A stretch of 64,000 nt of DNA from a bacterium (GCA_004321745.1 SGYO01000007.1:1-64000); one strand, 5' to 3'; counted from the stretch's first letter, positions 1 through 9,012 are shown. A program made the numbers and translations. The notes: generated from the letters alone by a model not told the origin.

Positions 1-609
1 GTTATTGAGAACGATGAAGCACTAAAAGAAGCCTACAGAGGTTGCTATAGCGATGAAAGAGACATTGTAATTGAACAAAAATGTTTTTCATTGGTTTATC
101 CTGTTTCTTATCAATTGCCAGATGGCTCATTAATTGAAGTCTTAACAGATGACGAGGATAGTTGGTCTGAAATGAACGCATGGTATGATGAAAATCCTGA
201 ATCTGCTGAAAGACCAACTTTGCAATATCCAGTTGTAATAATGTATGAAGAAGATGATGAAGGCAGTGAGGACGCTTTGATGGTAACTATAAACAATGAA
301 GATGAAATGATCAGTGCCAGGGAAGATTGTCGTGAGCTTGAATTCGATGATGTTGATGACTGTTACGAGTACAGTTATCCTATAACATATATTCTCCCTG
401 ATAATTCAACCGTGGAGATAGCTAGTTCGGATGATGAAAACGCATGGGGTCTAATTAGAAGATTCTATGAAGAAAATCCAGAGGCTGAAGGAGAACCTAT
501 TTTACAGTTTCCAATAGAAATTATTTTCCAGGGTGATATGGTTTTTGTCTTTGAAACAAATGCTGAATATGCATCTTTTGTTGAAGAAAATTGTAATAGG
601 CAAGATTAA
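1..609 (+). CDS. Acidic tandem-module extracellular protein, 5' end missing
   Basis: The frame is open from base 1, so the gene begins before the window; the ORF track start (TTG at 91) is only the first in-window start-like codon. The visible 202 residues hold the tail of one module and two full modules of about 80 residues. Each full module opens with Cys plus 'YPVSYQLPDGS' or 'YPITYILPDNS', passes through 'W...FY(D)ENPE' and 'LQ(Y/F)P', and closes with Cys. The protein is strongly acidic and has no membrane segment. Cys-bounded repeats suggest disulfide-closed beta domains outside the cytoplasm. Similar modules occur in FCB lipoproteins of unknown role. Enzymatic function is not recognisable. 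A strong ribosome site for the next small gene follows 22 bases after the stop. Confidence 0.7.
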   Translation, partial: VIENDEALKEAYRGCYSDERDIVIEQKCFSLVYPVSYQLPDGSLIEVLTDDEDSWSEMNAWYDENPESAERPTLQYPVVIMYEEDDEGSEDALMVTINNEDEMISAREDCRELEFDDVDDCYEYSYPITYILPDNSTVEIASSDDENAWGLIRRFYEENPEAEGEPILQFPIEIIFQGDMVFVFETNAEYASFVEENCNRQD

Positions 610-644
610 AATTATTTTACTAAGTTTTATTAGGAGGATATATT

Positions 645-779
645 ATGATAAATTGTTGTTCTACTAGTTGTAAATGCTGTGATGGTGGTTGCAAATGTGA
701 TTGCTGTGATAAGGGTCTTTCATGCATGAAAGGCTGTGTCAGTAATTGTTGTAAAAGCGATTGTTGCTGCGCTAGTTAA
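645..779 (+). CDS. Metallothionein-like Cys-rich miniprotein (44 aa)
   Basis: This ORF is too short for the supplied track. It reads ATG ATA AAT TGT TGT ... GCT AGT TAA and is preceded by AGGAGG at 632-637, seven bases before the ATG, one of the best ribosome sites in the window. Sixteen of 44 residues are Cys, in CC, CxC and CxxC groups: 'CCSTSCKCC', 'CKCDCC', 'CCKSDCCC'. The remainder is mostly Lys, Asp, Ser and Gly, and there are no aromatic residues or His. That composition is typical of metallothioneins, which bind Zn, Cu or Cd in thiolate clusters. The family call rests on composition and spacing only. It lies between an acidic repeat protein and a convergent amn gene. There is no signal peptide, so a cytosolic role is likely. 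Confidence 0.75.
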   Translation: MINCCSTSCKCCDGGCKCDCCDKGLSCMKGCVSNCCKSDCCCAS

Positions 780-784
780 AAAAA

Positions 785-1558
785 TTAGTATTTGAAGTGC
801 TTGATTTTCTCGCCTTCATCTCCAATTTTTGTCATGGCTTCAATGCCCATATCTATATGTAGGTCTACATATTTTTGGGTCACATCTTTATCTTTTTCCT
901 CTGTTTTAATTCCTTCCGGTATCATTGGCGTATCACTTACAAGTAGCAATGCCCCTCTATTAATTTCATTTGAAAAACCAGTGATGAAAATAGTGGCAGT
1001 CTCCATATCAATGCCCATCACTCTGATTTTGCGAAGGTATTTTTTGAATTTATTATCATGTTCCCATACCCTACGATTAGTAGAATAAATAACGCCGGTT
1101 CTGTATTCAATCTCTCTTTCAACTAAAATTCCAGAAACATATTTATGCAGCTTAAATGAAGGCATCGCTGGAACCTCTTTTGGAAAATAATCATCACTTG
1201 TTCCTTCTCCGCGAATCGCTGCAATTGGCAGAATGAAATTTCCTATTTCTGTGGTCTTTTTTAACCCTCCACATTTGCCTAAAAACAAAATTCCTTTGGG
1301 TTCAATCGCTGATAAAAGATCCATAATAGTAGCAGCATTTGCGCTTCCAATACCAAAATTAATGATTCCCAATCCATCTTTATTAATTGATGATGTCATT
1401 GGTCCACCAATGCCATTTATTTTTGAATCAAATCTCTCAGCAAATTTTTCAACATAATTATGAAAATTTGTTAAGAGTATCCAATCTCCATACTTACTAG
1501 GATCTGTGCCTGTGTACCTTCTAAGCCAGTCAAATGCTATGTCTTTCTTTTTATTCAT
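785..1558 (-). CDS. amn: AMP nucleosidase, short form
   Basis: The 257-residue protein resembles the short AMP nucleosidases of Bacteroidetes, which hydrolyse AMP to adenine and ribose 5-phosphate. The opening 'RYTGTDPSKYGDWILLTNF' is characteristic. The phosphorylase-fold core shows 'NFGIGSANAATIMDLL', 'GKCGGL' and 'MGIDMETATIF', the last being the nucleoside-phosphorylase Met-Glu motif that contacts the ribose. The protein is about half the length of E. coli Amn and lacks its N-terminal regulatory domain. The ATG at 1558 is the natural start and lies 33 bases from the divergent methyltransferase. The 3' end nearly meets the end of the metallothionein-like ORF. Confidence 0.85.
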   Translation of the reverse strand: MNKKKDIAFDWLRRYTGTDPSKYGDWILLTNFHNYVEKFAERFDSKINGIGGPMTSSINKDGLGIINFGIGSANAATIMDLLSAIEPKGILFLGKCGGLKKTTEIGNFILPIAAIRGEGTSDDYFPKEVPAMPSFKLHKYVSGILVEREIEYRTGVIYSTNRRVWEHDNKFKKYLRKIRVMGIDMETATIFITGFSNEINRGALLLVSDTPMIPEGIKTEEKDKDVTQKYVDLHIDMGIEAMTKIGDEGEKIKHFKY

Positions 1559-1591
1559 GTGTAATTTTAATACTTAAACATTGGGGAAAAA

Positions 1592-2209
1592 ATGCAAAAT
1601 AAAGCTACTGAACTTTTTAGTGATTGGGCTGACATTGGAAAAGATGAAGGTATGGCAGAAGCTCATAGCCCTGCTGTAAACCAAATTCTTGAGCAGGCAT
1701 TATCTGGTAATAAATCTCATTTTAATTTTATAGATGCTGGTTGTGGTAATGGTTGGGTTGTAAGAAAAGTAAGAGAAATGCCACTTTGCCTGAGCGCTTG
1801 CGGCATCGATGGGGCAAAAGGCATGATAGAAAATGCTAGACGTATTGATCCTGGTGGTGATTACCACTTAGCTGATCTATTATCTTGGTCCCCAACTGTA
1901 AAAGCAGAACTAATTTTTAGTATGGAAGTATTCTACTATTTTAAATCTCCAGAAGAATTAACCAGACATATTGTTGATAACTGGTTAGCACCCTCCGGCA
2001 GGCTAATCATTGGCATTGACCATTATACTGGTAACCCGGATAGTCATAGTTGGCCAGAAGATCTTAACGTTCACATGACTTTAAAGGATGCCGATGAGTG
2101 GATACAGCTTTTCAGGGACGCCGGTTTATCGAGCTGCACTACCTCAAAGGCAAATGTATCAAAAAAATTTCCAGGTACTTTGGTGGTATCTGGAGATTTA
2201 ATTGTTTAG
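1592..2209 (+). CDS. Class I SAM-dependent methyltransferase
   Basis: A 205-residue Rossmann-fold methyltransferase. Motif I is 'FIDAGCGNGWVVRKV', followed by the acidic strand-2 end 'GIDGAKGMIENAR' and motif IV-like 'AELIFSMEVFYYF'. 'NWLAPSGRLIIGID' matches the strand-5 region of UbiE/Coq5-like enzymes. The substrate cannot be read from the sequence. GGGGAAAA just before the ATG acts as a purine-rich ribosome site. The gene is divergent from amn and overlaps the end of htpG by four bases, tail to tail. Confidence 0.8.
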   Translation: MQNKATELFSDWADIGKDEGMAEAHSPAVNQILEQALSGNKSHFNFIDAGCGNGWVVRKVREMPLCLSACGIDGAKGMIENARRIDPGGDYHLADLLSWSPTVKAELIFSMEVFYYFKSPEELTRHIVDNWLAPSGRLIIGIDHYTGNPDSHSWPEDLNVHMTLKDADEWIQLFRDAGLSSCTTSKANVSKKFPGTLVVSGDLIV

Positions 2210-4071
2210 AGAGATTTCTCCATAAGCTTATTAAGTCTTTTTACAAATCCTGCAGGATTATCCAACTTTACACCTTCTTGTAATAACGCCTGCTCATAAA
2301 TCAATAAAACTCCATCATCAAAAGCTTTTCCTTTTCGCATAGCTAACAATTTTTTTATAATCTTATGTCCAGGATTGATCTCAAGTATCGGTTTTATTTC
2401 TGGCATGCCAACCTGTCCAGTAGCTCGCATAATTTCTTGCATTTGAGCAGTAGGATCATTTTCATCTGCCACAATACAAGATGGAGAATCACTTAGTCTG
2501 CTTGAAGACTTAACATCTTTTACTTTATCACCAAGAACTGATTTCACTTTTTTGATGAGTGGCTTGAGTTCATCTTTTTTCTCCTTATCATCTTCATTAC
2601 TTAGCTCATCTGCAGCACCGCTCCTGTTTACGGATTTAAGGTTCTTTTCTTTAAATGTTGGAATGGAGGGCATAATGATTTCATCTATTTCGTCATCGAG
2701 AATTAGAACTTCAATATCTTTTTTCTTATACATCTCTAATAAAGGAGACTCTCTAAGTGCTGATTCGTTTGTACCCGTGATATAGTATATTGATTCTTGA
2801 TCGCTTCCCATTCGATCCAAGTAATCTTGTAAAGATACATATCCATCCTCTTTAGTTGACTTGAATCTTAGCAGTTCAGTTAATGCTTCTTTATGTTCAA
2901 ATTCTTGATAAACACCTTCCTTTAATAACCTGCCGAACTCATTATAGAAACCTTCATATTTATCTTTGTTCTTAGAGATGGTTTTGATCTTATCTAATAC
3001 TTTTTTCACTGAATTAGATTTGATCTTAGCCATCACTCGATTTTGCTGAAGAATTTCGCGACTAACATTTAAAGGAAGATCGGAAGAATCAATAACACCT
3101 TTAACAAAACGAAGCCATGTTGGAAGTAGCTCTTTCTCATCATCTGTAATAAAAACTCTATTGACATAAAGTTTTACACCAGGTTGGTAATCAGCTCTAT
3201 AGATATCTGCTGGAGCTTTACTTGGAATGAAAAACAGTACAGTAAATTCTAGCATACCCTCAGCTGTGCTATGAACCCAATCTAACGGATTTTCTGAATC
3301 ATAAGAGAGGGTTTTGTAGAATTCGTTATAATCTTTCTTTTTAAGTTCATTCTTAGGCCTTTTCCAAAATGCGGTGGCATCGTTTATCTGCTCTGTTTTA
3401 GGAGTTTTACCTTTTTCTTTACCCTCATCGTCATATTCTGTGTCTTCATATGACAAAAATATTGGAAAGTCTATATGATCAGAATATTTTTTAACAGTGC
3501 TCTCAATTTTCCATCTACTTGCAAATTCCTTGCCTTCATCATTGAGGTGAAGGATAATTGTAGTACCTGTCTCATCTGTTTTATCTGGAACAATTTCATA
3601 GCCAGATTTACCATCACTTGTCCATTTATGAGCTTGTTTTTGACCGGCTTTTTTTGAAATAACATCGACTTTGTCTGCTACCATAAAGCACGAGTAAAAA
3701 CCTACTCCAAATTGACCGATAAGATTAGAATCCTTTTTGGCATCTCCTGACATTTTGGATAAAAAGTTTTTCGTTCCAGATCTTGCAATAGTGCCTAAAT
3801 TATCCTTGAAATCTTTTTTACTCATCCCAATACCGGAATCTTTTATTGTAAGAGTTGGATTATCACCGTCCTCAAAAGAAATATCAATTCTAGGATCAAA
3901 ATCAAAAGATTTAAAATCATCTTGAGTAAGCGTCAAATATTTTAATTTGTCTAATGCATCAGATGAGTTGGATATTAATTCCCGTAAGAAAATCTCTTTT
4001 TGTGAGTAAAGAGAATGAATGATTAAATGTAGTAGTTGACTAACTTCCGTCTGAAATGTTTGTTTTGCCAA
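2206..4071 (-). CDS. htpG: Molecular chaperone HtpG (Hsp90)
   Basis: A 621-residue Hsp90-family ATP-dependent chaperone of the cytosol. The N-terminal GHKL ATPase shows 'ELISNSSDALDKLKYL', 'IKDSGIGMSKKDF' and 'GQFGVGFYSCFMVAD'. The middle domain carries 'NVSREILQQNR' with the catalytic Arg, and the C-terminal dimerisation domain is present. Length is normal for bacterial HtpG, and the ATG at 4071 begins the canonical 'QTEVSQLLHLIIHSLYSQK' helix. The 174-base upstream gap is shared with a divergent carboxypeptidase gene. No CIRCE or clear sigma-32 promoter is visible there. Confidence 0.97.
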   Translation of the reverse strand: MAKQTFQTEVSQLLHLIIHSLYSQKEIFLRELISNSSDALDKLKYLTLTQDDFKSFDFDPRIDISFEDGDNPTLTIKDSGIGMSKKDFKDNLGTIARSGTKNFLSKMSGDAKKDSNLIGQFGVGFYSCFMVADKVDVISKKAGQKQAHKWTSDGKSGYEIVPDKTDETGTTIILHLNDEGKEFASRWKIESTVKKYSDHIDFPIFLSYEDTEYDDEGKEKGKTPKTEQINDATAFWKRPKNELKKKDYNEFYKTLSYDSENPLDWVHSTAEGMLEFTVLFFIPSKAPADIYRADYQPGVKLYVNRVFITDDEKELLPTWLRFVKGVIDSSDLPLNVSREILQQNRVMAKIKSNSVKKVLDKIKTISKNKDKYEGFYNEFGRLLKEGVYQEFEHKEALTELLRFKSTKEDGYVSLQDYLDRMGSDQESIYYITGTNESALRESPLLEMYKKKDIEVLILDDEIDEIIMPSIPTFKEKNLKSVNRSGAADELSNEDDKEKKDELKPLIKKVKSVLGDKVKDVKSSSRLSDSPSCIVADENDPTAQMQEIMRATGQVGMPEIKPILEINPGHKIIKKLLAMRKGKAFDDGVLLIYEQALLQEGVKLDNPAGFVKRLNKLMEKSL

Positions 4072-4146
4072 TTTGAACTCCGATAGTTATTAGTTTGTAT
4101 TAAATGTATTTACTTATATCAAAAATTATACCTACTATAGTTTTTC

Positions 4147-4159
4147 TGCCACATTGGCA
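4147..4159. promoter_or_regulatory. Short palindrome in the htpG/M14 divergent intergenic region
   Basis: TGCCA-cat-TGGCA is a perfect 5-bp inverted repeat that is unusually GC-rich for the surrounding AT sequence. It lies midway between divergent htpG and the carboxypeptidase gene. A second pair, GTACAT...ATGTAC, follows downstream in the same gap. A binding site for a regulator is possible, but such short repeats can arise by chance. Confidence 0.2.
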
Positions 4160-4245
4160 TCACATTATATCATAATCAGCAACACCGTACATTTGGAAAT
4201 ATGTTATTCTATGTACATAATAAAAAATTGATGTTAAATTAGAAA

Positions 4246-5457
4246 ATGAGTTCAAATGCTAAACCATTTCTTGTTATCTTCATTTTGTTAGTTTTTGGGT
4301 TATTAAATGCTCAAATTTTGGAAAGACCAAAATGTGGATTTCCTCCCGAGCATGAAGACAGTGCTAGAAATTGGGGGTATGGTTATAGTGATTTGCTTGA
4401 AGATATTGAATTATGGCAACAAAGTCCTTTTGTGTCAATTGATTCAATTGGTTCAACTGTTCAAGGCAGAGCTGTTTGGGAATTAATAATATCTGAAAAT
4501 CCTTCATCTGATTTTTACAAAAGGATATACATTCATGCCAGAACTCACCCAGGTGAGGAGGAATCATTTTGGGTAGCAGATGAAATAATAAACTATTTAA
4601 TTGCTGACACTCAAGAGGCTGCATTCATACGATCAAACACTATTTTTCATATAGTGCCCATGCATAATCCAGATGGTGTTGAACTTGGATATGCTAGAGA
4701 AAATGCAAACGGCCTAGACATTGAAAGTGGATGGGATGATAGTATTTTACAGCCTGAGGTTGTTGCCCTGCAAAATAGATTCATTGAACTTTCCTTTGCC
4801 CCAAACCCAATAAAAGTTGCATTAAATATGCACTCGGCTTATGCATGTAAAAGATACTTTGTTTACCATCATGAAAATGGTACCAGTGATTATTTCACAG
4901 ATCTGGAGAAACAGTTTATCTCAGGGGTGCAATTTTATTATCCTGATGGTTTTGAAGATTGGAATTATTATATAAGTTGGACAAATAGTACTCCTGATCA
5001 GTATCCTGAGAGCTGGTGGTGGTTTAACTATGCAGAGGATGTACTAGCATTAACATATGAAGATATGAACTGTAGTTCTGCTGGGAACTTCGATAGGACA
5101 GCAGAAGCTTTAATAAGAGGATCACTTGACTTTGTAGGCATAAACATTGCAAAAGTTGAAAATGATGTAGTCGTCCCAGATAAATTTATTTTAAATCACA
5201 ACTACCCAAATCCATTTAATCCATCAACTTCAATTGATATTGAGCTTAAAAAGTCATCGCATGTCAGGTTATCTATATCGGATTTAAATGGAAAAGAAGT
5301 TAGGGTAATCACCGATCAGTTTCTTTCGCAAGGCATAAACTCATTTCATTGGGACTCGAAAGATTCAAGAGGTCGAAATGTACCAGCTGGAGTTTATTTT
5401 TATCAAGCAAAGTCGAATAGTATCATTCAATCAAAAAAAATGGTACTGTTGAAATAG
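4246..5457 (+). CDS. Secreted M14 zinc carboxypeptidase with type IX sorting domain
   Basis: A 403-residue exported protein. Residues 1-22 form a signal peptide. The M14 core carries the zinc motif HxxE in 'HARTHPGEEES' (about H101, E104), then 'VPMHNPDGVELGYAREN', the third zinc-ligand region 'NMHSAYA' and 'ALTYEDM' with the likely catalytic Glu. From about residue 315 a beta domain starts with 'NYPNPFNPSTSI' and ends 'GVYFYQAKS...KKMVLLK', the type A C-terminal sorting signal of type IX secretion. It should therefore be released or anchored at the cell surface and trim C-terminal residues from external peptides. Cleavage specificity is not predictable. It is divergent from htpG. Confidence 0.88.
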   Translation: MSSNAKPFLVIFILLVFGLLNAQILERPKCGFPPEHEDSARNWGYGYSDLLEDIELWQQSPFVSIDSIGSTVQGRAVWELIISENPSSDFYKRIYIHARTHPGEEESFWVADEIINYLIADTQEAAFIRSNTIFHIVPMHNPDGVELGYARENANGLDIESGWDDSILQPEVVALQNRFIELSFAPNPIKVALNMHSAYACKRYFVYHHENGTSDYFTDLEKQFISGVQFYYPDGFEDWNYYISWTNSTPDQYPESWWWFNYAEDVLALTYEDMNCSSAGNFDRTAEALIRGSLDFVGINIAKVENDVVVPDKFILNHNYPNPFNPSTSIDIELKKSSHVRLSISDLNGKEVRVITDQFLSQGINSFHWDSKDSRGRNVPAGVYFYQAKSNSIIQSKKMVLLK

Positions 5458-5466
5458 TAACTATTT
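5452..5466. terminator. Palindromic stop-codon overlap between convergent genes
   Basis: AAATAG-taa-CTATTT is a perfect 6-bp inverted repeat that includes the TAG stop of the carboxypeptidase and the TAG stop of the convergent esterase. The stem is weak and AT-rich, so it may be only a poor bidirectional terminator. Confidence 0.3.
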
Positions 5467-6123
5467 TTCAATCTTATCTAACCACTCAAGTAAGTCATTT
5501 AAGCATTGATTTGAAATAGTATGACCCGTTTCGTATTCATGGTAGGTCGTTTCTAACCCTAATTTTTTAAGACTGAGGTTTGTCATTCGCCCTAAATGCA
5601 CTGGAACTTTTTCATCATATATTGCACTGCATAAAAATAGATTTAATTTTTTTATTGCATTTTCATCAATTGTATAATCGATTTTTTTAACGTCAAAATA
5701 TCCGCACAATGCCATGATACCTTTGAATGTGTTAGGGAACTTAAAGCTAGTACTCAATGCTAAGTCTGCGCCTTGACTAAAGCCTAGGATGAAAATATTA
5801 TTCTTATCAAGATCAAGACTCTTTGAAAAAATTGAAATTGATTCATGTATTTTTTCAATACTTTCGACTTTTTGTTGAGGTAATGGTAATTCGCGAAGGT
5901 TAGTGAAATCTAATTCTGCCCATGCAAAGCCACCAAATGCAGTTGGTACTGGACCCTGAAGGCTAATGATCGTCCAGTTTTCAGAAAAAAATTGGTTAAG
6001 AGCAAACAAATCCAGCATGTTGCTCCCATATCCATGTAATAAAACTAATGCTGGAGAATTTTTAGGGTTCACTGCTTTACGGACTTTATAATTTAGTGGA
6101 GTTTTAATTTCAGTGTTGTTCAT
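5461..6123 (-). CDS. Alpha/beta hydrolase, carboxylesterase/phospholipase type
   Basis: A 220-residue cytosolic alpha/beta hydrolase of the esterase_phd / YpfH-like group. Visible features are the oxyanion region 'LVLLHGYGSNMLDLF', the nucleophile elbow G-F-S-Q-G in 'FILGFSQGADLALS', and 'GHTIS' with the catalytic His near the C-terminus. Length is normal for the family. The natural substrate, acyl ester or lysophospholipid, cannot be told. It is divergent from the ABC exporter and convergent with the carboxypeptidase gene. Confidence 0.82.
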   Translation of the reverse strand: MNNTEIKTPLNYKVRKAVNPKNSPALVLLHGYGSNMLDLFALNQFFSENWTIISLQGPVPTAFGGFAWAELDFTNLRELPLPQQKVESIEKIHESISIFSKSLDLDKNNIFILGFSQGADLALSTSFKFPNTFKGIMALCGYFDVKKIDYTIDENAIKKLNLFLCSAIYDEKVPVHLGRMTNLSLKKLGLETTYHEYETGHTISNQCLNDLLEWLDKIEK

Positions 6124-6209
6124 ATTGTGTTCTTCGTGTTAGGATTTTTTCTTCATGCATCTAGCAGTATTTCATAAGTTTAATCGTTATTAAATCAACT
6201 ATTATTCAA

Positions 6210-7994
6210 TTGAAATTTAATCATAGTTCTATACAATCGTTTGGTGAATTGCTTCGCTACATTCGCCCCTGGAGAATCAAAGTAAGTTTTGCTTCAATCT
6301 GTTCTATTTTAAACAAAGTTTTTGATATTGCTCCGGAGGTCTTGATTGGTGTAGCGGTTGATTTAGTAGTTGAGAAGGAGAATAGCTTTGTAGCATCCCT
6401 TGGTTTCAGTTCCATTGAAAGCCAGGTCATCTTTCTAGGTGTAGTTACATTTATCATATGGGCGTTAGAATCAATGTTTGAATACATTTATTCAATACAG
6501 TGGCGTGGTTTAGCTCAGGTAGTGGAACACGAGGTGAGAGTATCAGCATACGACCATGCCCAAAGGCTTGGCTTAAGTTGGCATGAAAATCAGTCTACAG
6601 GAAATATTACTGCTATTTTAAATGACGATGTGAACCAATTAGAAAGATTCTTAAACAATGGAATGAATCAGATTATTCAAGTAATCGTATCAACTATTTG
6701 TATTGGTTTTATATTTTTTTATATATCGCCAACTATAGCCTCTATAGCTGTTTTGCCAGTTCCGATTATTTTTGCAGTTAGTTTTTTCTTTCAAAAAAAA
6801 TTATCGCCCAGGTATAAGAAGGTCAGGGATAAGGTAGGAGCTCTTAATTCTTCTGTTTTTAATAATTTATTAGGTATTCAAACCATAAAAAGTTTCATGT
6901 CTTTTCATAATGAAAAGCAGCGAGTCAGTGACCTAAGTCAAGATTATCAGAATGAAAATGTAAAAGCAATAACAGTAAGTAGCGCATTCGTTCCTGTTAT
7001 AAGGATGGGAGTACTGGCAGGTTTTTTAGGTACTATTTTAATTGGTAGTCACATGGCATTAAGTGGAACATTAGCAGTTGGTTCTTACAGCGTATTAGTT
7101 TTCCTCACTCAAAGATTTCTATGGCCTTTTACAACTTTAGGTACATTGGTAGATGATTTTGAAAGATCAATGGCATCAAGTAAGAGAATTTTTGATCTCT
7201 TAGAGACGAAAGAGCACATTGTTGAACAAGAAAAACCTGAAAGTATTGAGAATTTAAAAAGGGACATACATTTTGATAACATTACATTTAGTTATGATAA
7301 AAATTCTATTTTGTTTAAAGAATTCAATCTTAAAATAAAGTCTGGAACTGCCGTTGGAATTGTTGGCGATACAGGTTCAGGTAAAACAACACTCTCAAAA
7401 TTATTACTAAGATTATATGATCCTGATCAAGGCAGAATTATGATTGGAGATCAGGATATTTCAAACCTATCAATTGAAAGTTTACGAAATAGGATTGGAA
7501 TAGTAAGCCAGGATACATTTCTGTTCAATGCATCAATAAGAGAAAATATTCGCTATGGGAATAAATTATGCTCAGATGAGGAAATTGTTTCAGCTGCAAA
7601 GCAAAGTCAATGCGATGAATTTATATCCTCTTTGAAAGATGGGTATGAAACTTTGATAGGTGAGCGAGGTCAAAAATTATCTGGCGGACAAAGACAAAGG
7701 TTAGCCATTGCTAGAGCTATAGTCAGAGATCCAGACGTATTAATATTTGATGAGGCAACTTCATCAGTTGATAACAGAACTGAAAGGTTAATTCAAAAAT
7801 CATTTTTTGATCTAAAAAAGAATAGAACCATGATCATTGTAGCTCACAGGCTCTCGACAATAAGAAATTGCGATAATATTTTTGTCATTAAAGACTCAGC
7901 AGTTCATGAGTCAGGAACTCATGATCAGCTTATGAGCGGTTCAGACAGTTTTTATGCGGAATTGTGGAATATTCAAACTGGAAAGAAAATTTAA
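6210..7994 (+). CDS. ABC exporter, fused membrane and ATPase domains (MsbA/multidrug type)
   Basis: A 594-residue type IV (exporter) half-transporter expected to work as a homodimer in the inner membrane. About six transmembrane helices occupy residues 20-330. The ATPase domain shows Walker A 'GDTGSGKTT' near residue 385, signature 'LSGGQ' near 489, Walker B 'VLIFDEATSSVD' near 509 and the 'AHRLST' H-loop. The start is TTG at 6210; no ATG lies upstream of the first helix. Substrate could be a lipid or drug. The next gene begins directly after the stop, so the two are probably cotranscribed. Confidence 0.88.
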   Translation: MKFNHSSIQSFGELLRYIRPWRIKVSFASICSILNKVFDIAPEVLIGVAVDLVVEKENSFVASLGFSSIESQVIFLGVVTFIIWALESMFEYIYSIQWRGLAQVVEHEVRVSAYDHAQRLGLSWHENQSTGNITAILNDDVNQLERFLNNGMNQIIQVIVSTICIGFIFFYISPTIASIAVLPVPIIFAVSFFFQKKLSPRYKKVRDKVGALNSSVFNNLLGIQTIKSFMSFHNEKQRVSDLSQDYQNENVKAITVSSAFVPVIRMGVLAGFLGTILIGSHMALSGTLAVGSYSVLVFLTQRFLWPFTTLGTLVDDFERSMASSKRIFDLLETKEHIVEQEKPESIENLKRDIHFDNITFSYDKNSILFKEFNLKIKSGTAVGIVGDTGSGKTTLSKLLLRLYDPDQGRIMIGDQDISNLSIESLRNRIGIVSQDTFLFNASIRENIRYGNKLCSDEEIVSAAKQSQCDEFISSLKDGYETLIGERGQKLSGGQRQRLAIARAIVRDPDVLIFDEATSSVDNRTERLIQKSFFDLKKNRTMIIVAHRLSTIRNCDNIFVIKDSAVHESGTHDQLMSGSDSFYAELWNIQTGKKI

Positions 7995-8981
7995 ATGTTA
8001 GCTGCTTGGTATAAAAACTTCGGGACAGCAGAAGATGTATTAGAGACAGGAGAATTTACTGTACCAAAGTTAGGAAAAGGGGAAGTAAAAATAAGAATAT
8101 ATTCATCAGGGGTGAACCCATCGGACACAAAGAAAAGAGCAGGTTCAAATCCTGATATTTTAGATGATGGACCCATAATACCTCATAGCGATGGAGCAGG
8201 CAAAATAGTAGATGTAAGTGATGAAAAATTGCGCCATAGGATCGGAGAAAAAGTTTGGGTGTACGAATCTCAGCATAACCGGAGTCTTGGAACAGCAGCA
8301 GAATTTGTATGCTTGCCTTCTCACAATGCTATAAGGCTACCAGATAGAGTTAGTTATGATACAGGAGCAATGCTAGGCATTCCTGCAATGACTGCTCATA
8401 GATGTGTCTTTAATAGTGAAGATATCAAAGATCGTTATGTTTTAATTACAGGAGGAGCAGGAAGAGTTGGGCATTACTGTATCCAATGGGCCAAAAAAGC
8501 TGGAGCAATTGTAATTGCTACATCTTCTAATAATGAAGGGCGGCAAGAGTGTAAAAAAGCAGGAGCTGATATCATCCTTGGCCATCCATCGGAGACTTTC
8601 AAAGAAGAGATTTTAGATTTAACAAAAGGTCAAAAAATTGAAAAAATTATTGATGGTGATTTTGGGAAAAACATAAACTATTTACTAAACGTAATTAAAC
8701 CAAATTCTAGCATATGTACTTACGCTTCCATGACTAAAAAGACACCTGTCATTCCTTTTTATCAAATGATGAATCTAAATGTACAAATGAAAATGGTTTT
8801 TGTTTATGATATGCCTAACAAAGCTAAGGAATCTGCAATATTAGATATAACAAAGGCTTTAAAAGAAGATAAATTACTAAATAGATTACATGAAAATTAT
8901 AATTTGGAAGATATCAGTCAAGCTCATCAAAAAATTGAAAACTCAAAAACTTCTTACGGGGCAGTGATTGTAAACCCTTAA
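7995..8981 (+). CDS. Zinc-independent MDR oxidoreductase (quinone reductase-like)
   Basis: A 328-residue member of the medium-chain dehydrogenase superfamily, NADPH:quinone reductase branch. The N-terminal GroES-like fold has 'SSGVNPSDTKKRAG', the quinone-reductase substitute for the zinc-ligand region. The nucleotide site is 'VLITGGAGRVGHYCIQWAKKAGA'. The structural zinc Cys cluster is absent, as expected for QOR proteins. It would reduce quinones or enones with NADPH in the cytosol. The ATG follows the exporter stop with no gap, so translation is probably coupled. Its stop codon lies inside a terminator palindrome. Confidence 0.85.
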   Translation: MLAAWYKNFGTAEDVLETGEFTVPKLGKGEVKIRIYSSGVNPSDTKKRAGSNPDILDDGPIIPHSDGAGKIVDVSDEKLRHRIGEKVWVYESQHNRSLGTAAEFVCLPSHNAIRLPDRVSYDTGAMLGIPAMTAHRCVFNSEDIKDRYVLITGGAGRVGHYCIQWAKKAGAIVIATSSNNEGRQECKKAGADIILGHPSETFKEEILDLTKGQKIEKIIDGDFGKNINYLLNVIKPNSSICTYASMTKKTPVIPFYQMMNLNVQMKMVFVYDMPNKAKESAILDITKALKEDKLLNRLHENYNLEDISQAHQKIENSKTSYGAVIVNP

Positions 8982-9012
8982 GTTATTTCAACTTAAGGTT
9001 TTTGTTTTTTTT
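8976..9012 (+). terminator. Rho-independent terminator shared by convergent genes
   Basis: CCTTAAGTT-attTC-AACTTAAGG is a perfect 9-bp inverted repeat (8976-8984 with 8990-8998) followed by a T-rich run on the plus strand. The stop codons of both the oxidoreductase (8979-8981) and the opposite NUDIX gene (8988-8990) lie within the element. Confidence 0.75.
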
